A DNA stretch of 64,000 nt from JBBDMC01 sp963775235 (GTDB lineage: Bacteria > Pseudomonadota > Alphaproteobacteria > Rhizobiales > Kaistiaceae), in assembly GCA_963775235.1 (NCBI GenBank), contig CAVZHY010000005.1, positions 496,001 through 560,000 of the forward strand, written 5' to 3'. This document shows, one piece after another, positions 54,605-63,947 of this stretch. The notes under the pieces are model-generated. The model saw only the letters and a program-made list of their open reading frames with translations, did no database searches and was not told the DNA's origin. The first letter of the stretch is position 1. Each line of letters opens with the position of its first letter. A program made the translations under genes and the position numbers.

Positions 54605-56236
54605 TCAGGCTGCTTTTGAGTGTGTTGATGATTGGTGCCAATTCCACGGCAGGAGATCGGGCAGCTGGCTTTGCGGCGTGTCGGCAATTGCCGCGAGCAC
54701 GTCAGCGAGCCAGGCCTGCGGGTCGACCTCATTGAGCCTGGCGGTTGTGATCAGTCCATACATGATGGCCGCGCGATTGGCGCCGCGGTCGGAGCCCGCG
54801 AAGAGCCATGATTTCCGCCCGAGGGCCAGGCCGCGCAGCGCCCGTTCGGCGGCATTGTTCGTCAGGCAGACGCGGCCGTCATCGAGGAAGCGGGTGAAGC
54901 CATTCCAGCGCTTCAGCATGTAGTCGATCGCCTGGGCGACCGGTGCGTGGCGCGACAGCCTGGCCCGCTCGCCGCGCATCCATTCTTCCAGTTCGGCGAC
55001 CAGCGGTGCGCTCCGCCCACGCCTCACGGCGAGCCGCTGCTCTGGAGAAAGCCCGTTGATGTCGCGCTCGATGCTGAACAGGAGATCGATGCGTTTGACG
55101 GCATCGAAGGCGATCGGCGAGATTGGCGGTGCGGTCTTTCCCCGCCGTGCATCGGCGGCGATGTCGGCCAGAACGAAGAACTTGCGCCGGGCATGGCTCC
55201 AGCACAGTGCCTCCGTCACCGGGCCTGGCTTCCGATCGGGGGAATAAAGCCGGTTGTAGCCGGCATAAGCATCAGCCTGCAGGATTCCGGTAAACTGCCC
55301 CAGATGCCGTTCCGGATGATCGCCCGAGCGGTCGCGCGAGGCATAAAACAGTGCCGCCGGCGGCGCCGTGCCCCCGAACGGCTGGTCATCGCGCACATAA
55401 ACCCAGGCCCGGCCGGTGACCGTCTTGCCCTTCGCCAGGATCGGCACCGTGGTGTCGTCGCCGTGCAGCCGTTCCGCCGCAAGCACGTGGTCCTCGATCA
55501 GCGCATGCAGCGGGCGCAGCGCCGCCGCGCACGCGCCGACCTGGTCGGCCAATGTGGACAGGCTGAGATCGATCCCCTCCCGGGCATAGCGTTCACTCTG
55601 CCGGTTGAGCGGCTGGTGCTGGCCGAACTTCTCGAACAGCACCATTGCAAGAAGATTGGGGCCGGCAAAGCCGCGCGGCGTCACATGGAAAGGCGCCGGC
55701 GGCTGGGTGATCGCCTCGCACTGCCGGCACGAGAACCTCTCGCGCACCGTCTGGACCACCTTCCACTGGCGCGGGATCACCTCCAGCGTCTCGGTGATGT
55801 CTTCCCCGAGCTTCGACAGCCTGATCGAGCCGCAGCAAGGGCAGCTCTCAGGTGCGGCAATCACGATGCGCTCGCGCGGCAGATGCTCCGGGAACGGCTT
55901 GCGCGACGGGCGCCGGCGCTCGAACGACTTCACCGTCGTGACGGGCGATGCTTGCTCCGCCGCCAACTCGTCCTCGGTCGCGTCGGCCTCCAGATCCTCG
56001 AGCTGCAGTTCCATCTGCTCCAGCAGTCTGGCCTTGCGCTCCGAGCGGCTGCCATAGAGCTCGCGCCTGAGCTTCTCGATCTCCAGCTTCAGCCGTGCGA
56101 TCAGCGCCTCCGTGCCGGAGTTGACCGCCTTTGCACGGGCAGCAAGCGTCTCCGCCTCGATGCGCGCGGCGCGCTCGGCGAGGATCATCGCATGGGCGGC
56201 GGCAAGATCGGTGGGGAGCAATTCGGCAGTCGACAC
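54605..56236 (-). CDS. tnpC: IS66 transposase (TnpC)
   Basis: A 543-residue transposase. The N-terminal coiled coil (IARLKLEIEKLRRELYGSRS) and a zinc-binding segment (ESCPCCGSIRLSKLG ... RFSCRQCEAI) lead to the DDE core (LHGDDTTVPILAKGKT, CWSHARRKFFVLADI, CLTNNAAERALRGLALGRKS). The C-terminal IS66_C part (YGLITTARLNEVDPQAWLAD) is present. It looks intact. Confidence 0.97.
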   Translation of the reverse strand: MSTAELLPTDLAAAHAMILAERAARIEAETLAARAKAVNSGTEALIARLKLEIEKLRRELYGSRSERKARLLEQMELQLEDLEADATEDELAAEQASPVTTVKSFERRRPSRKPFPEHLPRERIVIAAPESCPCCGSIRLSKLGEDITETLEVIPRQWKVVQTVRERFSCRQCEAITQPPAPFHVTPRGFAGPNLLAMVLFEKFGQHQPLNRQSERYAREGIDLSLSTLADQVGACAAALRPLHALIEDHVLAAERLHGDDTTVPILAKGKTVTGRAWVYVRDDQPFGGTAPPAALFYASRDRSGDHPERHLGQFTGILQADAYAGYNRLYSPDRKPGPVTEALCWSHARRKFFVLADIAADARRGKTAPPISPIAFDAVKRIDLLFSIERDINGLSPEQRLAVRRGRSAPLVAELEEWMRGERARLSRHAPVAQAIDYMLKRWNGFTRFLDDGRVCLTNNAAERALRGLALGRKSWLFAGSDRGANRAAIMYGLITTARLNEVDPQAWLADVLAAIADTPQSQLPDLLPWNWHQSSTHSKAA

Positions 56237-56281
56237 AAAGCGACAGAATCACATCCACCGCCGGGCGCAAGACCAAAATCG

Positions 56282-56629
56282 TCAGCCCGTCGCCGTCGGT
56301 CGCCAGGTCCTTTGCGGCATGCGCCAGTCGATGCCTTCGAGCAGATAGCCGAGCTGTGCCGGCGTGATCGTGACCGCTCCATCCGCCGGCGAGGGCCACA
56401 GGAAGCGCCCGCGCTCCAGCCGCTTGGAGAACAGGCAGGCGCCCTGGCCGTCATGCCACAGAACCTTGATCAGATCGCCGCGGCGACCCCGGAAGACGAA
56501 TAGATGCCCGCTGTGCGGATCGCGCTTCAGCTTCTCCTGGACCAGCAGCGCCAGACCGGGAAAGCCCTTCCTCATGTCGGTGTGGCCAGTCGCCAGCCAG
56601 ACCCTGACGCCGCTCGGAACCGGGATCAT
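56282..56629 (-). CDS. tnpB: IS66 Orf2 protein (TnpB)
   Basis: A 115-residue accessory protein with the IS66 Orf2 pattern: VRVWLATGHTDMRKGFPGLA, LFVFRGRRGDLIKVLWHDGQ and GACLFSKRLERGRFLWP. It is needed for transposition but has no known activity. Its start overlaps the tnpA stop (ATGA type). Confidence 0.96.
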   Translation of the reverse strand: MIPVPSGVRVWLATGHTDMRKGFPGLALLVQEKLKRDPHSGHLFVFRGRRGDLIKVLWHDGQGACLFSKRLERGRFLWPSPADGAVTITPAQLGYLLEGIDWRMPQRTWRPTATG

Positions 56630-57027
56630 CGCGATCCCAGCGCATCCAGCACGCGCCGCAGCGCTTCACCGTCGACGTCGCGGTCGACACGCACACGACG
56701 CCCGCCGCCGAGCTCGATCTCGATGAGGCCGCTCTTGCGGCGGCGCCGGACGGCCGGCGCCGATGACGGCGCCATCTCACCAGCAGGCTCGGCAGCGGCC
56801 GGAACGATCTCGACCGGAACCAGATGCGACGCCGTGCTGTCCACCCGATCGCACAGCTGCGTGCGCCACCGGAAAAGCTGGCTGACGTGAATGCCCGCTG
56901 CCCGTGCGACTTCCGACATCGTCACGCCGGGTTCGAACGACGCCTCTACCAGGCGCTCCTTCTCTTCGCGCGACCAGCGCCGGCGCCTCTCCACCGACGT
57001 GATCACCTCAACCCGCGGCATCGTCAT
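56626..57027 (-). CDS. tnpA: IS66 Orf1 protein (TnpA)
   Basis: A 133-residue accessory protein with a helix-turn-helix (RRRRWSREEKERLVEASFEP, SEVARAAGIHVSQLFRWRTQ) and a C-terminal IEIELGGGRRVRVDRDVDGE part. First gene of the IS66 operon. Confidence 0.95.
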   Translation of the reverse strand: MTMPRVEVITSVERRRRWSREEKERLVEASFEPGVTMSEVARAAGIHVSQLFRWRTQLCDRVDSTASHLVPVEIVPAAAEPAGEMAPSSAPAVRRRRKSGLIEIELGGGRRVRVDRDVDGEALRRVLDALGSR

Positions 57028-57372
57028 AGGGCTACTCCTAGGATTATCCCTAGGACTTCCAATCTTCGCCCTCGCCCCGCAAGGCGGCCCTCACCGGAGG
57101 GTTACAAAAAGGGCTGAGGCGCCGTCTTTGCGACGACGCCCCAGTGCGGCGGATTGAGAGCTGCTGCGGTTGGAACCAGTGTTTGGGTGAGCTGACAAAA
57201 CTCACAAATGAATTCACCGGGAGCCTACGACCGAAGTGCCGCAGTCGGGTTAAAGTACAGGGCCGCATTCGAATACATTTTTACCTGTTGCGATCTCTGC
57301 CCTGGCCCCGGGCACTTATCTCCAAAATGAAGGAGCGAGCGGGAGGGGGTGCACCCCTCCCGGTTTGCCGGG

Positions 57373-58116
57373 TCAGCGGCTCATACGGCCGATTACCCTG
57401 CAGAGCGTCACGAGACCGATGTCGTAGGATCCCGGACGGTGGAGCACGGACGTGCACTGGGTCCGTAGCATCATTTGCTCGTTCGGGAAGAGCGTCTCAT
57501 ACGCTTGGGCGAGCTGTATCGGGGTTACGACTGCGCCTCCGCCTCCGGCACCGCCACCCGGCGAGCCCGGAGGGTTCTGGCCGGGTTGAGTCGGCGTGCC
57601 GGGGATGTCGGGCAAGCCTCCAAGAATGTCGGGCACGTTGATCTGATCGGGCAGGCCGGACAGATCGGGGAGCCCGTTGGTCAACCCACCGAGGCCGCCG
57701 GTACCGCCCAGGAGGCCGCCACCGCCACCGAGGAGCCCACCGCCGGCCCCGCCGAGGTTGACGCTCCCGTTGGTCGTGCCGCCGGACTGGTTGAGATCGA
57801 CCAATTGGTCGTTGTTGTTGGTGACCGAAGCATTGGCGTTAGTGTCTCCGGTGCCGGCGCCCGCCGATGCAATGCTGTCGCCGCCCACGGACGCCCCAAC
57901 GGAGGAACCACCGGTGCTGACGGAGGCGCTGGTGCCGCCGGAGTCGCCGCCGAGCGATACGCTGGCTGAGGTATTATCGCCCGCGCCGACGGACACGCTG
58001 TTGTTGTCCGTGCTAACGCTGATGCCGCCAACATCGACGTCAAATGCGCTGGCCGGTGCGGCAACAATTCCTAGCAGCAATGTGGATGCAGCCAAGGTCA
58101 CTGCGTGTCGAATCAT
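57373..58116 (-). CDS. Gly/Ser-rich secreted protein
   Basis: A 247-residue protein with a signal peptide (AVTLAASTLLLGIVAAPASA). The middle is low complexity: SVSTDNNSVSVGAGDNTSAS-type stretches, NGSVNLGGAGGGLLGGGGG, and Pro-rich GTPTQPGQNPPGSPGG. The C-terminal ~45 residues are a compact conserved-looking part (AQAYETLFPNEQMMLRTQC, HRPGSYDIGLVTLCRVIGR) with two Cys. It may be a cell-surface or matrix protein. The start at 58116 fits the signal helix. It is transcribed in the same direction as the type I secretion genes but 186 bp beyond them. Confidence 0.75.
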   Translation of the reverse strand: MIRHAVTLAASTLLLGIVAAPASAFDVDVGGISVSTDNNSVSVGAGDNTSASVSLGGDSGGTSASVSTGGSSVGASVGGDSIASAGAGTGDTNANASVTNNNDQLVDLNQSGGTTNGSVNLGGAGGGLLGGGGGLLGGTGGLGGLTNGLPDLSGLPDQINVPDILGGLPDIPGTPTQPGQNPPGSPGGGAGGGGAVVTPIQLAQAYETLFPNEQMMLRTQCTSVLHRPGSYDIGLVTLCRVIGRMSR

Positions 58117-58301
58117 GTCACTTCTCCCTGCTGTCGCCAACTGAGTGCGCTTCGCGTTGGCGTCTGAAGCAGACAGGGTAGGGACCGGCTACTGACGGAC
58201 CGTTAGGACCTTAAATAGCATTGTAGTTGAATTGCGCGTACGCGAGCCGGAAGCCGGGCGTTGTCGCTTGTCGGGCGTAACCTATCCGGGCAGTTTGTGG
58301 A

Positions 58302-59651
58302 TCAACGCTCGCGGAAGGCGCGGTCAAATGAACCCGACAAAGGGCCCACCAGATAATCCAACGCGGTCCTTTGTTGCGTCACCAGCATGACTGTTGCAGG
58401 CATCCCAGGATAGAGCCTGATTTCCGGGCTCGCCGCCAACTCTCTGTGATCGACTGCCACTTCGGCCATGTAGTAGCCGCGCCCGGTCCGTTCGTCAGTC
58501 AATCGGTCGGCAGAGATCTCGCTCACGTTGCCATGGATCACGGGGGTCACCCGCTGCTTGTAGGACGTGAAATGTATTTCGGCCGCCATGCCCGGACGAA
58601 CGTCGGCGATATCCTCAACTGCAATCTGGGCTTCGACAATCATGGCCGTGGCGTCTGGCACGATGTCGAGGATGCGCTCGCCGCGCCCAATGACCGCCCC
58701 AATCGAAAACACGTTGAGACCGACGACCGTGCCGGCGTAGGGCGCGCGCACGACGGTGCGCGCAAGGGCGGCACGGGCGCTCATCAGACGCGGTGCGAGG
58801 TCAAGGAGCTTCCCGCGAGTGTCTCTGAGGTCGCTGGAGATGCTGGCGGCGCGGTCCTTGTCCAACTGAGCGATCTGGTCGTCTATCTCCCCGATCGCCT
58901 GACCCGCCTTGGCAACGGCAGCATCGATCTCGGCGATCTGCCCACGGATGCCGGCTTCCGTGCGGTCCAGTTCGAGGATGCGGGATTGCGGGATCAATTC
59001 CTTGTCGAGCAGGTCCTTGAGGCTGGTCTTCTCGCCGAGCACCGAGTCGAGCTGCGCCTGATAGGCGCCGCGCTGTGCCTGATCACCGGTGATTTCCTCG
59101 CGAAGCTGTGCGATGCGACGTCCAAGCACCGCCTTCTGTCCCTGCAACGCATCGCGGCGGTTCTCGAATTCCCTGACTTGACCACCCACAATAGCGGACA
59201 CGGACACGTCATCCCGGTGGTCGGCGAGGTCTGGCGGGAATGTGACGCCATCCTGGCCATCGCGCTCGGCTTCAAGACGCGCGGCGACGGCTTCGAGGAG
59301 GGTCTGCTGCTGCGCCAGTACGAGTACCTGGGCGCGCGCATCAGTGTCGTCGAGCGTCAAGAGCACGTCGCCTTGTTTCACGTGATCGCCTTCCTGGACG
59401 CGCAGATTGGTGACAATGCCGCCGTCAAGGTCCTGAACGCTCTTCCGATTGCCTTCGACTTTGACCACGGCGTTGGCGACAACGGCGCCATTGAGCGGAG
59501 CGGTGACTGCCCAGGCGCCGAAGCCGCCAAAGAATACCAGGAGGATAGTGAACCCCACTATGATCGGACCGCGTGCAGAATCGCGCGGCGCTGGTGGCTC
59601 GCCCGCACTAGGCAACCGGCTCTGGCGATTGGCGACTGCTCCAGGCATCAT
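58302..59651 (-). CDS. type I secretion membrane fusion protein (HlyD family)
   Basis: A 449-residue adaptor. A single helix (IIVGFTILLVFFGGFGAWA) anchors it in the inner membrane. Next are a lipoyl half-motif (VKVEGNRKSVQDLDGGIVTN, VKQGDVLLTLDDTDARAQ), a long coiled coil (~130-290) and the C-terminal beta-barrel (GYYMAEVAVDHRELAAS, LYPGMPATVMLVTQQRTALD). It links the ABC exporter to an outer-membrane TolC-like channel, not encoded here. Its ATG overlaps the ABC gene stop (ATGA), so translation is coupled. Confidence 0.95.
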   Translation of the reverse strand: MMPGAVANRQSRLPSAGEPPAPRDSARGPIIVGFTILLVFFGGFGAWAVTAPLNGAVVANAVVKVEGNRKSVQDLDGGIVTNLRVQEGDHVKQGDVLLTLDDTDARAQVLVLAQQQTLLEAVAARLEAERDGQDGVTFPPDLADHRDDVSVSAIVGGQVREFENRRDALQGQKAVLGRRIAQLREEITGDQAQRGAYQAQLDSVLGEKTSLKDLLDKELIPQSRILELDRTEAGIRGQIAEIDAAVAKAGQAIGEIDDQIAQLDKDRAASISSDLRDTRGKLLDLAPRLMSARAALARTVVRAPYAGTVVGLNVFSIGAVIGRGERILDIVPDATAMIVEAQIAVEDIADVRPGMAAEIHFTSYKQRVTPVIHGNVSEISADRLTDERTGRGYYMAEVAVDHRELAASPEIRLYPGMPATVMLVTQQRTALDYLVGPLSGSFDRAFRER

Positions 59652-61393
59652 CGGGCTCCGGCTGATCTTGCCGCAGGCCCTTCGCCGCGAGACGTTACCG
59701 CCTGGACCTGAACGGCACGAGTAAGACGGGTCAGAACCTCGGTGCGTTCGCCGAAGGTTTCGACGCGGCCGTCGCGAAGAAGGAGAATTTTGTCGACCGT
59801 CGCCAGCGTCGCGGGGCGATGGGAGATAATGATGACCGTCGTCCCCTTCTGCTTCAACTGGGTGACGCATTCGGCCAAAGCCGCGTCGCCTTCGGAGTCG
59901 AGATTGGAGCTGGGTTCGTCGAGGACGACGAGGCTGGGATCACCGAACGCTGCGCGAGCGAGTGCGATGCGCTGGCGATACCCGCCGGAGAGGACCGCGC
60001 CGCCTTCGCCGACCTGCGTCTCGTAGCCGTTCGGCAGTCTCAGGATCATCTCGTGCACTCCGGCGAGTCGGGCCGCCTGCACGATCTCGGGGTCGGAGTC
60101 GGCTTGGAAACGACTGATGTTGGCCGCCACGGTGTCTGAGAAAAGTTCAATGTCCTGAGGCAGGTACCCCAGATGGCGGCCGAGCGAATGGTGCGACCAG
60201 ATCGACACATCTGCGTCATCGAGACGAACGACACCCGACGTCGCCCTGAGCACGCCGACAAGGTGGCGGGCGAGTGTCGACTTTCCCGCGCCAGAGGGGC
60301 CAATGATGCCCAGAGCTTCCCCCGCGTCGAGCCGGAAGGAGACGTTTTGCAGAATGAATTTATTGGTGCCGGGCAAGGCGTAGCTGACGCCCTCGACGGA
60401 CACGCGGCCGTGTGGGCGCGGCAGGGCGATCGTGCGCGGGTGCTCCGGATTGGCCTGGAGCAGGTCACGCACGCGCCGGTAAGCGCCAGCCGCCGACACC
60501 AAGTTGCGCCACGACCCGACCACTTGTTCAACCGGCTGAAGAGCGCGGCCAAGCAAAAGGCTGGCGGCAAAGATGGCTCCGGCTGTCGTAAGCCGTTCGA
60601 TGGCGAGATAGGCGCCGAGCCCGAGGATGATCGATTGCATCGACATGCGCAGAAATCGAATGGCGCTTGACATCGCGGCGGCACGGTCGCTGGCAACCGT
60701 CTGTCGGTCGAGAACGCGGTTGCGGTCGCGCCCCCATCGCCGGATAAGACCGTCGACCATGCCGAGCGCGCGCACGACCTCGGCATTGCGCAGACTCATT
60801 TCGGTGAAGTTGTAAACGCGCGTGGCGATGATGTTTGCCTCGGCGAGCGGTTGGCGTACGAACCGTTGATTGGCAAGGGCCATGAGAAAGAGAACTATCG
60901 CCGATCCCAGGGCGAAAAAGCCTAGCAAGGGGTGGAGCAGGAAGATCACCCCGATGTAGATTGGCGCCCACGGCAAGTCGAAAATGGCGTGAATGCCGCC
61001 GCCGGTGATGTATTGGCGAAAGGTATCAAAGTCGCGCAGCGGCTGGCTCAGCACGGTTTGATTGCCGCGACCGTCTACTGTGGCGGCGACGACGCGCCCG
61101 GCGAGCAGACTGTCAAGGCGAACGCTGGCGCGCGTGAGAACGCGGGCGCGGACGCTGTCGAGGCCAGCGAGTGCGGCCAGGGCGACCAGCAGTATGATCG
61201 TCAGCATCACCAGCGTGACGATGCTGCCGCTCGACATGACGCGATCGTATACCTGCAGCATGTACAGCGGCGCGGCGAGGTAGAGCACGTTGATTGCGAG
61301 GCTGAACAAGGCCGCGGACATGAAATATCCGCGACAGGCCTCGAAGGCGCGCGTCATCTCCGCCGAGTTCGGTCTCAGATTCACCTGACCCAA
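59648..61393 (-). CDS. type I secretion ABC transporter/permease (PrtD-like)
   Basis: A 581-residue half-transporter: six membrane helices (~20-310; LFSLAINVLYLAAPLYMLQV, VYDRVMSSGS), then an ATPase with Walker A GPSGAGKSTLARH, signature LSGGYRQRIALARA, Walker B LVVLDEPSSNLD and the H-loop IIISHRPATL. No C39 peptidase domain, which fits RTX-type cargo. It should export the M10 protease encoded upstream. It overlaps the HlyD gene start. Confidence 0.96.
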   Translation of the reverse strand: MGQVNLRPNSAEMTRAFEACRGYFMSAALFSLAINVLYLAAPLYMLQVYDRVMSSGSIVTLVMLTIILLVALAALAGLDSVRARVLTRASVRLDSLLAGRVVAATVDGRGNQTVLSQPLRDFDTFRQYITGGGIHAIFDLPWAPIYIGVIFLLHPLLGFFALGSAIVLFLMALANQRFVRQPLAEANIIATRVYNFTEMSLRNAEVVRALGMVDGLIRRWGRDRNRVLDRQTVASDRAAAMSSAIRFLRMSMQSIILGLGAYLAIERLTTAGAIFAASLLLGRALQPVEQVVGSWRNLVSAAGAYRRVRDLLQANPEHPRTIALPRPHGRVSVEGVSYALPGTNKFILQNVSFRLDAGEALGIIGPSGAGKSTLARHLVGVLRATSGVVRLDDADVSIWSHHSLGRHLGYLPQDIELFSDTVAANISRFQADSDPEIVQAARLAGVHEMILRLPNGYETQVGEGGAVLSGGYRQRIALARAAFGDPSLVVLDEPSSNLDSEGDAALAECVTQLKQKGTTVIIISHRPATLATVDKILLLRDGRVETFGERTEVLTRLTRAVQVQAVTSRGEGPAARSAGAR

Positions 61394-61501
61394 TCCCCCA
61401 ATTTCTGCCCAGTCGCCTCATAGCACCGCAGCCCTTAAGGATGGCAAAACTGATAAGCCTAACAAAACGTTAGGGGCGGTGACCGGCGTTGCGCGACTGC
61501 C

Positions 61502-61726
61502 TCAGTCGTTTGGTGCTGGCAGCGGTCTGGAGTGCCCGGGTGACGGCTCGGGGACGGCGCGGAAAGCCACCGGAGGGGACTTCCAGTCGAACGGGGGCTG
61601 AGGCAGCACCGCCGTGCACGGCGTGAAGAGGCTCAGGCCTTCCGCGTTACGCAACTCGAAAATGATGCCCGGTTGCGCCATTTCGGCGCACCGTTGCCAT
61701 TGGTCAATGGCGATCCAGTCCGCCAT
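61502..61726 (-). CDS. small protein between protease and exporter
   Basis: A 74-residue protein (MADWIAIDQWQRCAEMAQPG, IIFELRNAEGLSLFTPC, FDWKSPPVAFRAVPEPSP) with two Cys and no signal peptide. I do not recognise a named family. It lies 9 bases after the protease stop and 108 bp before the ABC exporter start, on the same strand. Its place suggests an accessory to type I export, a cytosolic escort, or an inhibitor guarding against the protease; none of these can be shown from sequence. Confidence 0.7.
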   Translation of the reverse strand: MADWIAIDQWQRCAEMAQPGIIFELRNAEGLSLFTPCTAVLPQPPFDWKSPPVAFRAVPEPSPGHSRPLPAPND

Positions 61727-61735
61727 CCGGCTTCC

Positions 61736-63947
61736 TCAGCCCAGTGCGGATGGGAGGAACTCGTGGGCGTCAGCGGCGAGACCGGTGACGTCGACCAGCC
61801 CAAAAAAGTCCGCAGACACATGGCCAGAATGGCTGTTCCATTCATCGTGAGCTCCGAACAGCCCCGCGGACAGAGGGTCATGTCCCTGTCTTGCCGCTGA
61901 TGCCGAACCATCCTGGTTGAGAGCGACCGGGACTTGATCGTTCGACATGGGCGAGTTTTCGTGACCGCGCGTCGTATGGGTGCCACGACTGCTGCCGCCG
62001 CCACCGCCGCCGCCACCACTGCTACCGCCGCCGCCGCCGCCGCTACCGCCGCTACCGCCAGTGCTGCGCACGTGTCCGCCACGGCTGCCGCCGGTCGAAC
62101 CGCCGCCACCGCCGCCGCTTGCGGCGGCAACCGCGATGGACACTGTCGCAGCCGAAGAAATGTCGTGCCCGTCGCTTACCTCGTACTGGAAGGTGGCCGT
62201 GCCGCTGAACGTGGAACTCGGCGTGAAGGTGAAGGAGCCATCGGAATTGAACTTCAGCGTGCCTTGGCTGTGGTTCGGTGAACTGACCAGCAACCCGGTC
62301 AGGTGGTCGCCATCGGCGTCTGTATCGTTGGCAAGCACCCCAGCGGCCGCGTTGACCGAAAGGGTACTCCCATGAGCGGTCGAATAGCTGTCGTTGTGTG
62401 CCACCGGCGGCGTATTGGGGGGTGGGGCCACCGTGATGGAAGCGGTTGCCACGCCGGAATCGTCGGTGCCGTCGTTGGCTTTGTAGGTGAAACTGTCACT
62501 GCCGCTGAAGTTGCTGTCGGCCGTGAATGTGAACGAGCCATCGGGGTTGAGCGTCAGGGACCCATGCTTTGGCCCGGTGACGAGTACGGCCGTGAGGGGA
62601 TCGTTGTCCACGTCGGTGTCGTTGGCTAGGACACCGGCCCCAGCGGCAACCACGAGCGATGCGCCTGACGTCGTCCCATAGCTGTCGTTGTGCGCAACCG
62701 GCGCGGTATTTGGATCGGGAGGAGCGACCGTCCCATCGAGCGCCACGGTTTTGTCGCTAAACTGCAAGTACTGAATGTTGTTGAGCGTGTCGATGCCATC
62801 GGTCAACAGCAGGTCGGCGACTTGCCATTCGCCACTTCCGAGGTCAGTGACCAGATACGTGGACGAGGCGCCGGAGTAAACGGCGGTGTTCACGCCGCCG
62901 CCGCCGTCGATCGTATCGTTGCCGCCGCCGCCAGTAAGGTGATTGTCGGCTGCGTTGCCGGTGATGGTGTCGTTGCCGGATCCCCCAACGGCGTTTTCGA
63001 TCAGTGATGCCGGATTATTGTTGTAAAGCAGAGCATTGGCAATGTTGCCGGCGGCATAGTGACCACTGCCGAGGGAGGCAAGCTGGCTGCTGGAGACCGT
63101 TGTCCAGGCGCCAGGCCGCAGATCGACGTTTAGGTTGCTTGTGTAATTCGAAAAATCGTAGGTGTCGTTGCCGCCGCCGTCCCACGTCGTCATGAAGATC
63201 GTGTTGCCGGAGGGCTGGGTCTGGGCCGCACCGTTGATCGAACTCCTGTCCAGTGGACGGGTTCCACGTATAGACGGTGTCGCCGCTGTTCGTTGTGTAG
63301 TTGGCCCCATATAGCGTCTGCAGCGCGGCGATGTCGTACATCATCAGTGTCTGCGGATAGCTTGTCGTGCCGTTGGTGTAGCCGCTGAGAGGGCTGCCGA
63401 CGTAGCTATGGTAACTCATGACGGAGTATTCGAGGGAATCGTGGTCGGCCGGCATGGCAGCGAAGGCGCCGCTTACCTCATGGGGATGCTTGAGCCCCAT
63501 CGCGTGGCCGGTCTCGTGAATGATCGCTGTCCAGGCGTAGTTCCCCACGGCCGGGCTGTTATAATAGGTGTGGCTGAACCAGGCGTCGCCGCCGGCGGCA
63601 TTGGTGGTCGGGTAGTAGGCCCAGGCTGTGCTGGGCATGCCCGACTCGGCGTAGCGCAGGTCGGCGTGCTGTGTAGCCGTCTCGGTGATCTCGGTGAAAG
63701 TGACGTTGGCCACCGCCGAGTACATGGCCAACGCCGCACGGACGGCATTTTGCTGACTGGCGTTGAACGGCTCAAAGGTGACCTGAGGCTCGCCGGAGCC
63801 GTAGTTGGTGCCGTAGTAGGCGGCATCCGTGGGAAAGCTGAAGGTGAACGAGTTGACTGCCCATTTGACGCCGCTAAGCACACCGTCAACGTAAGGGTCG
63901 CCGGTGGGACTGTAGGTCGATACTGCCGGCACGGTCTTCTCCTCCAC
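61736..63947 (-). CDS. M10 serralysin-like metalloprotease with RTX repeats, one frameshift
   Basis: An N-terminal M10 catalytic domain in one frame (from GTG 63947): zinc motif HETGHAMGLKHPHE near residue 140 and Met-turn YSVMSYHSYVG, both typical of serralysins. After a break near 63245 the second frame carries the M10_C part (TWDGGGNDTYDFSNYTSNLN), a short RTX array (GGSGNDTIT, GGGGNDTID), two cadherin-like/VCBS-type repeats each starting PVAHNDSY with VLANDTD, a long Gly/Ser linker and a ~70-residue C-terminal domain ending HEFLPSALG. About 736 residues. It is the likely cargo of the adjacent type I exporter. Confidence 0.92.

Larger units (their letters stand above)
54573..57113. mobile_element. 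IS66-family insertion sequence with 8-bp target duplication
   Basis: The element proper is 54581-57105 (2525 bp). Its ends are imperfect inverted repeats, GTAAGCCTCCGG at the left and GTAACCCTCCGG at the right (read inward). It is flanked on both sides by AAAAAGGG, the 8-bp duplication typical of IS66. It carries tnpA, tnpB and tnpC on the minus strand, all intact. It begins 19 bases after the folD stop, probably in a transcript-end region. Confidence 0.95.
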
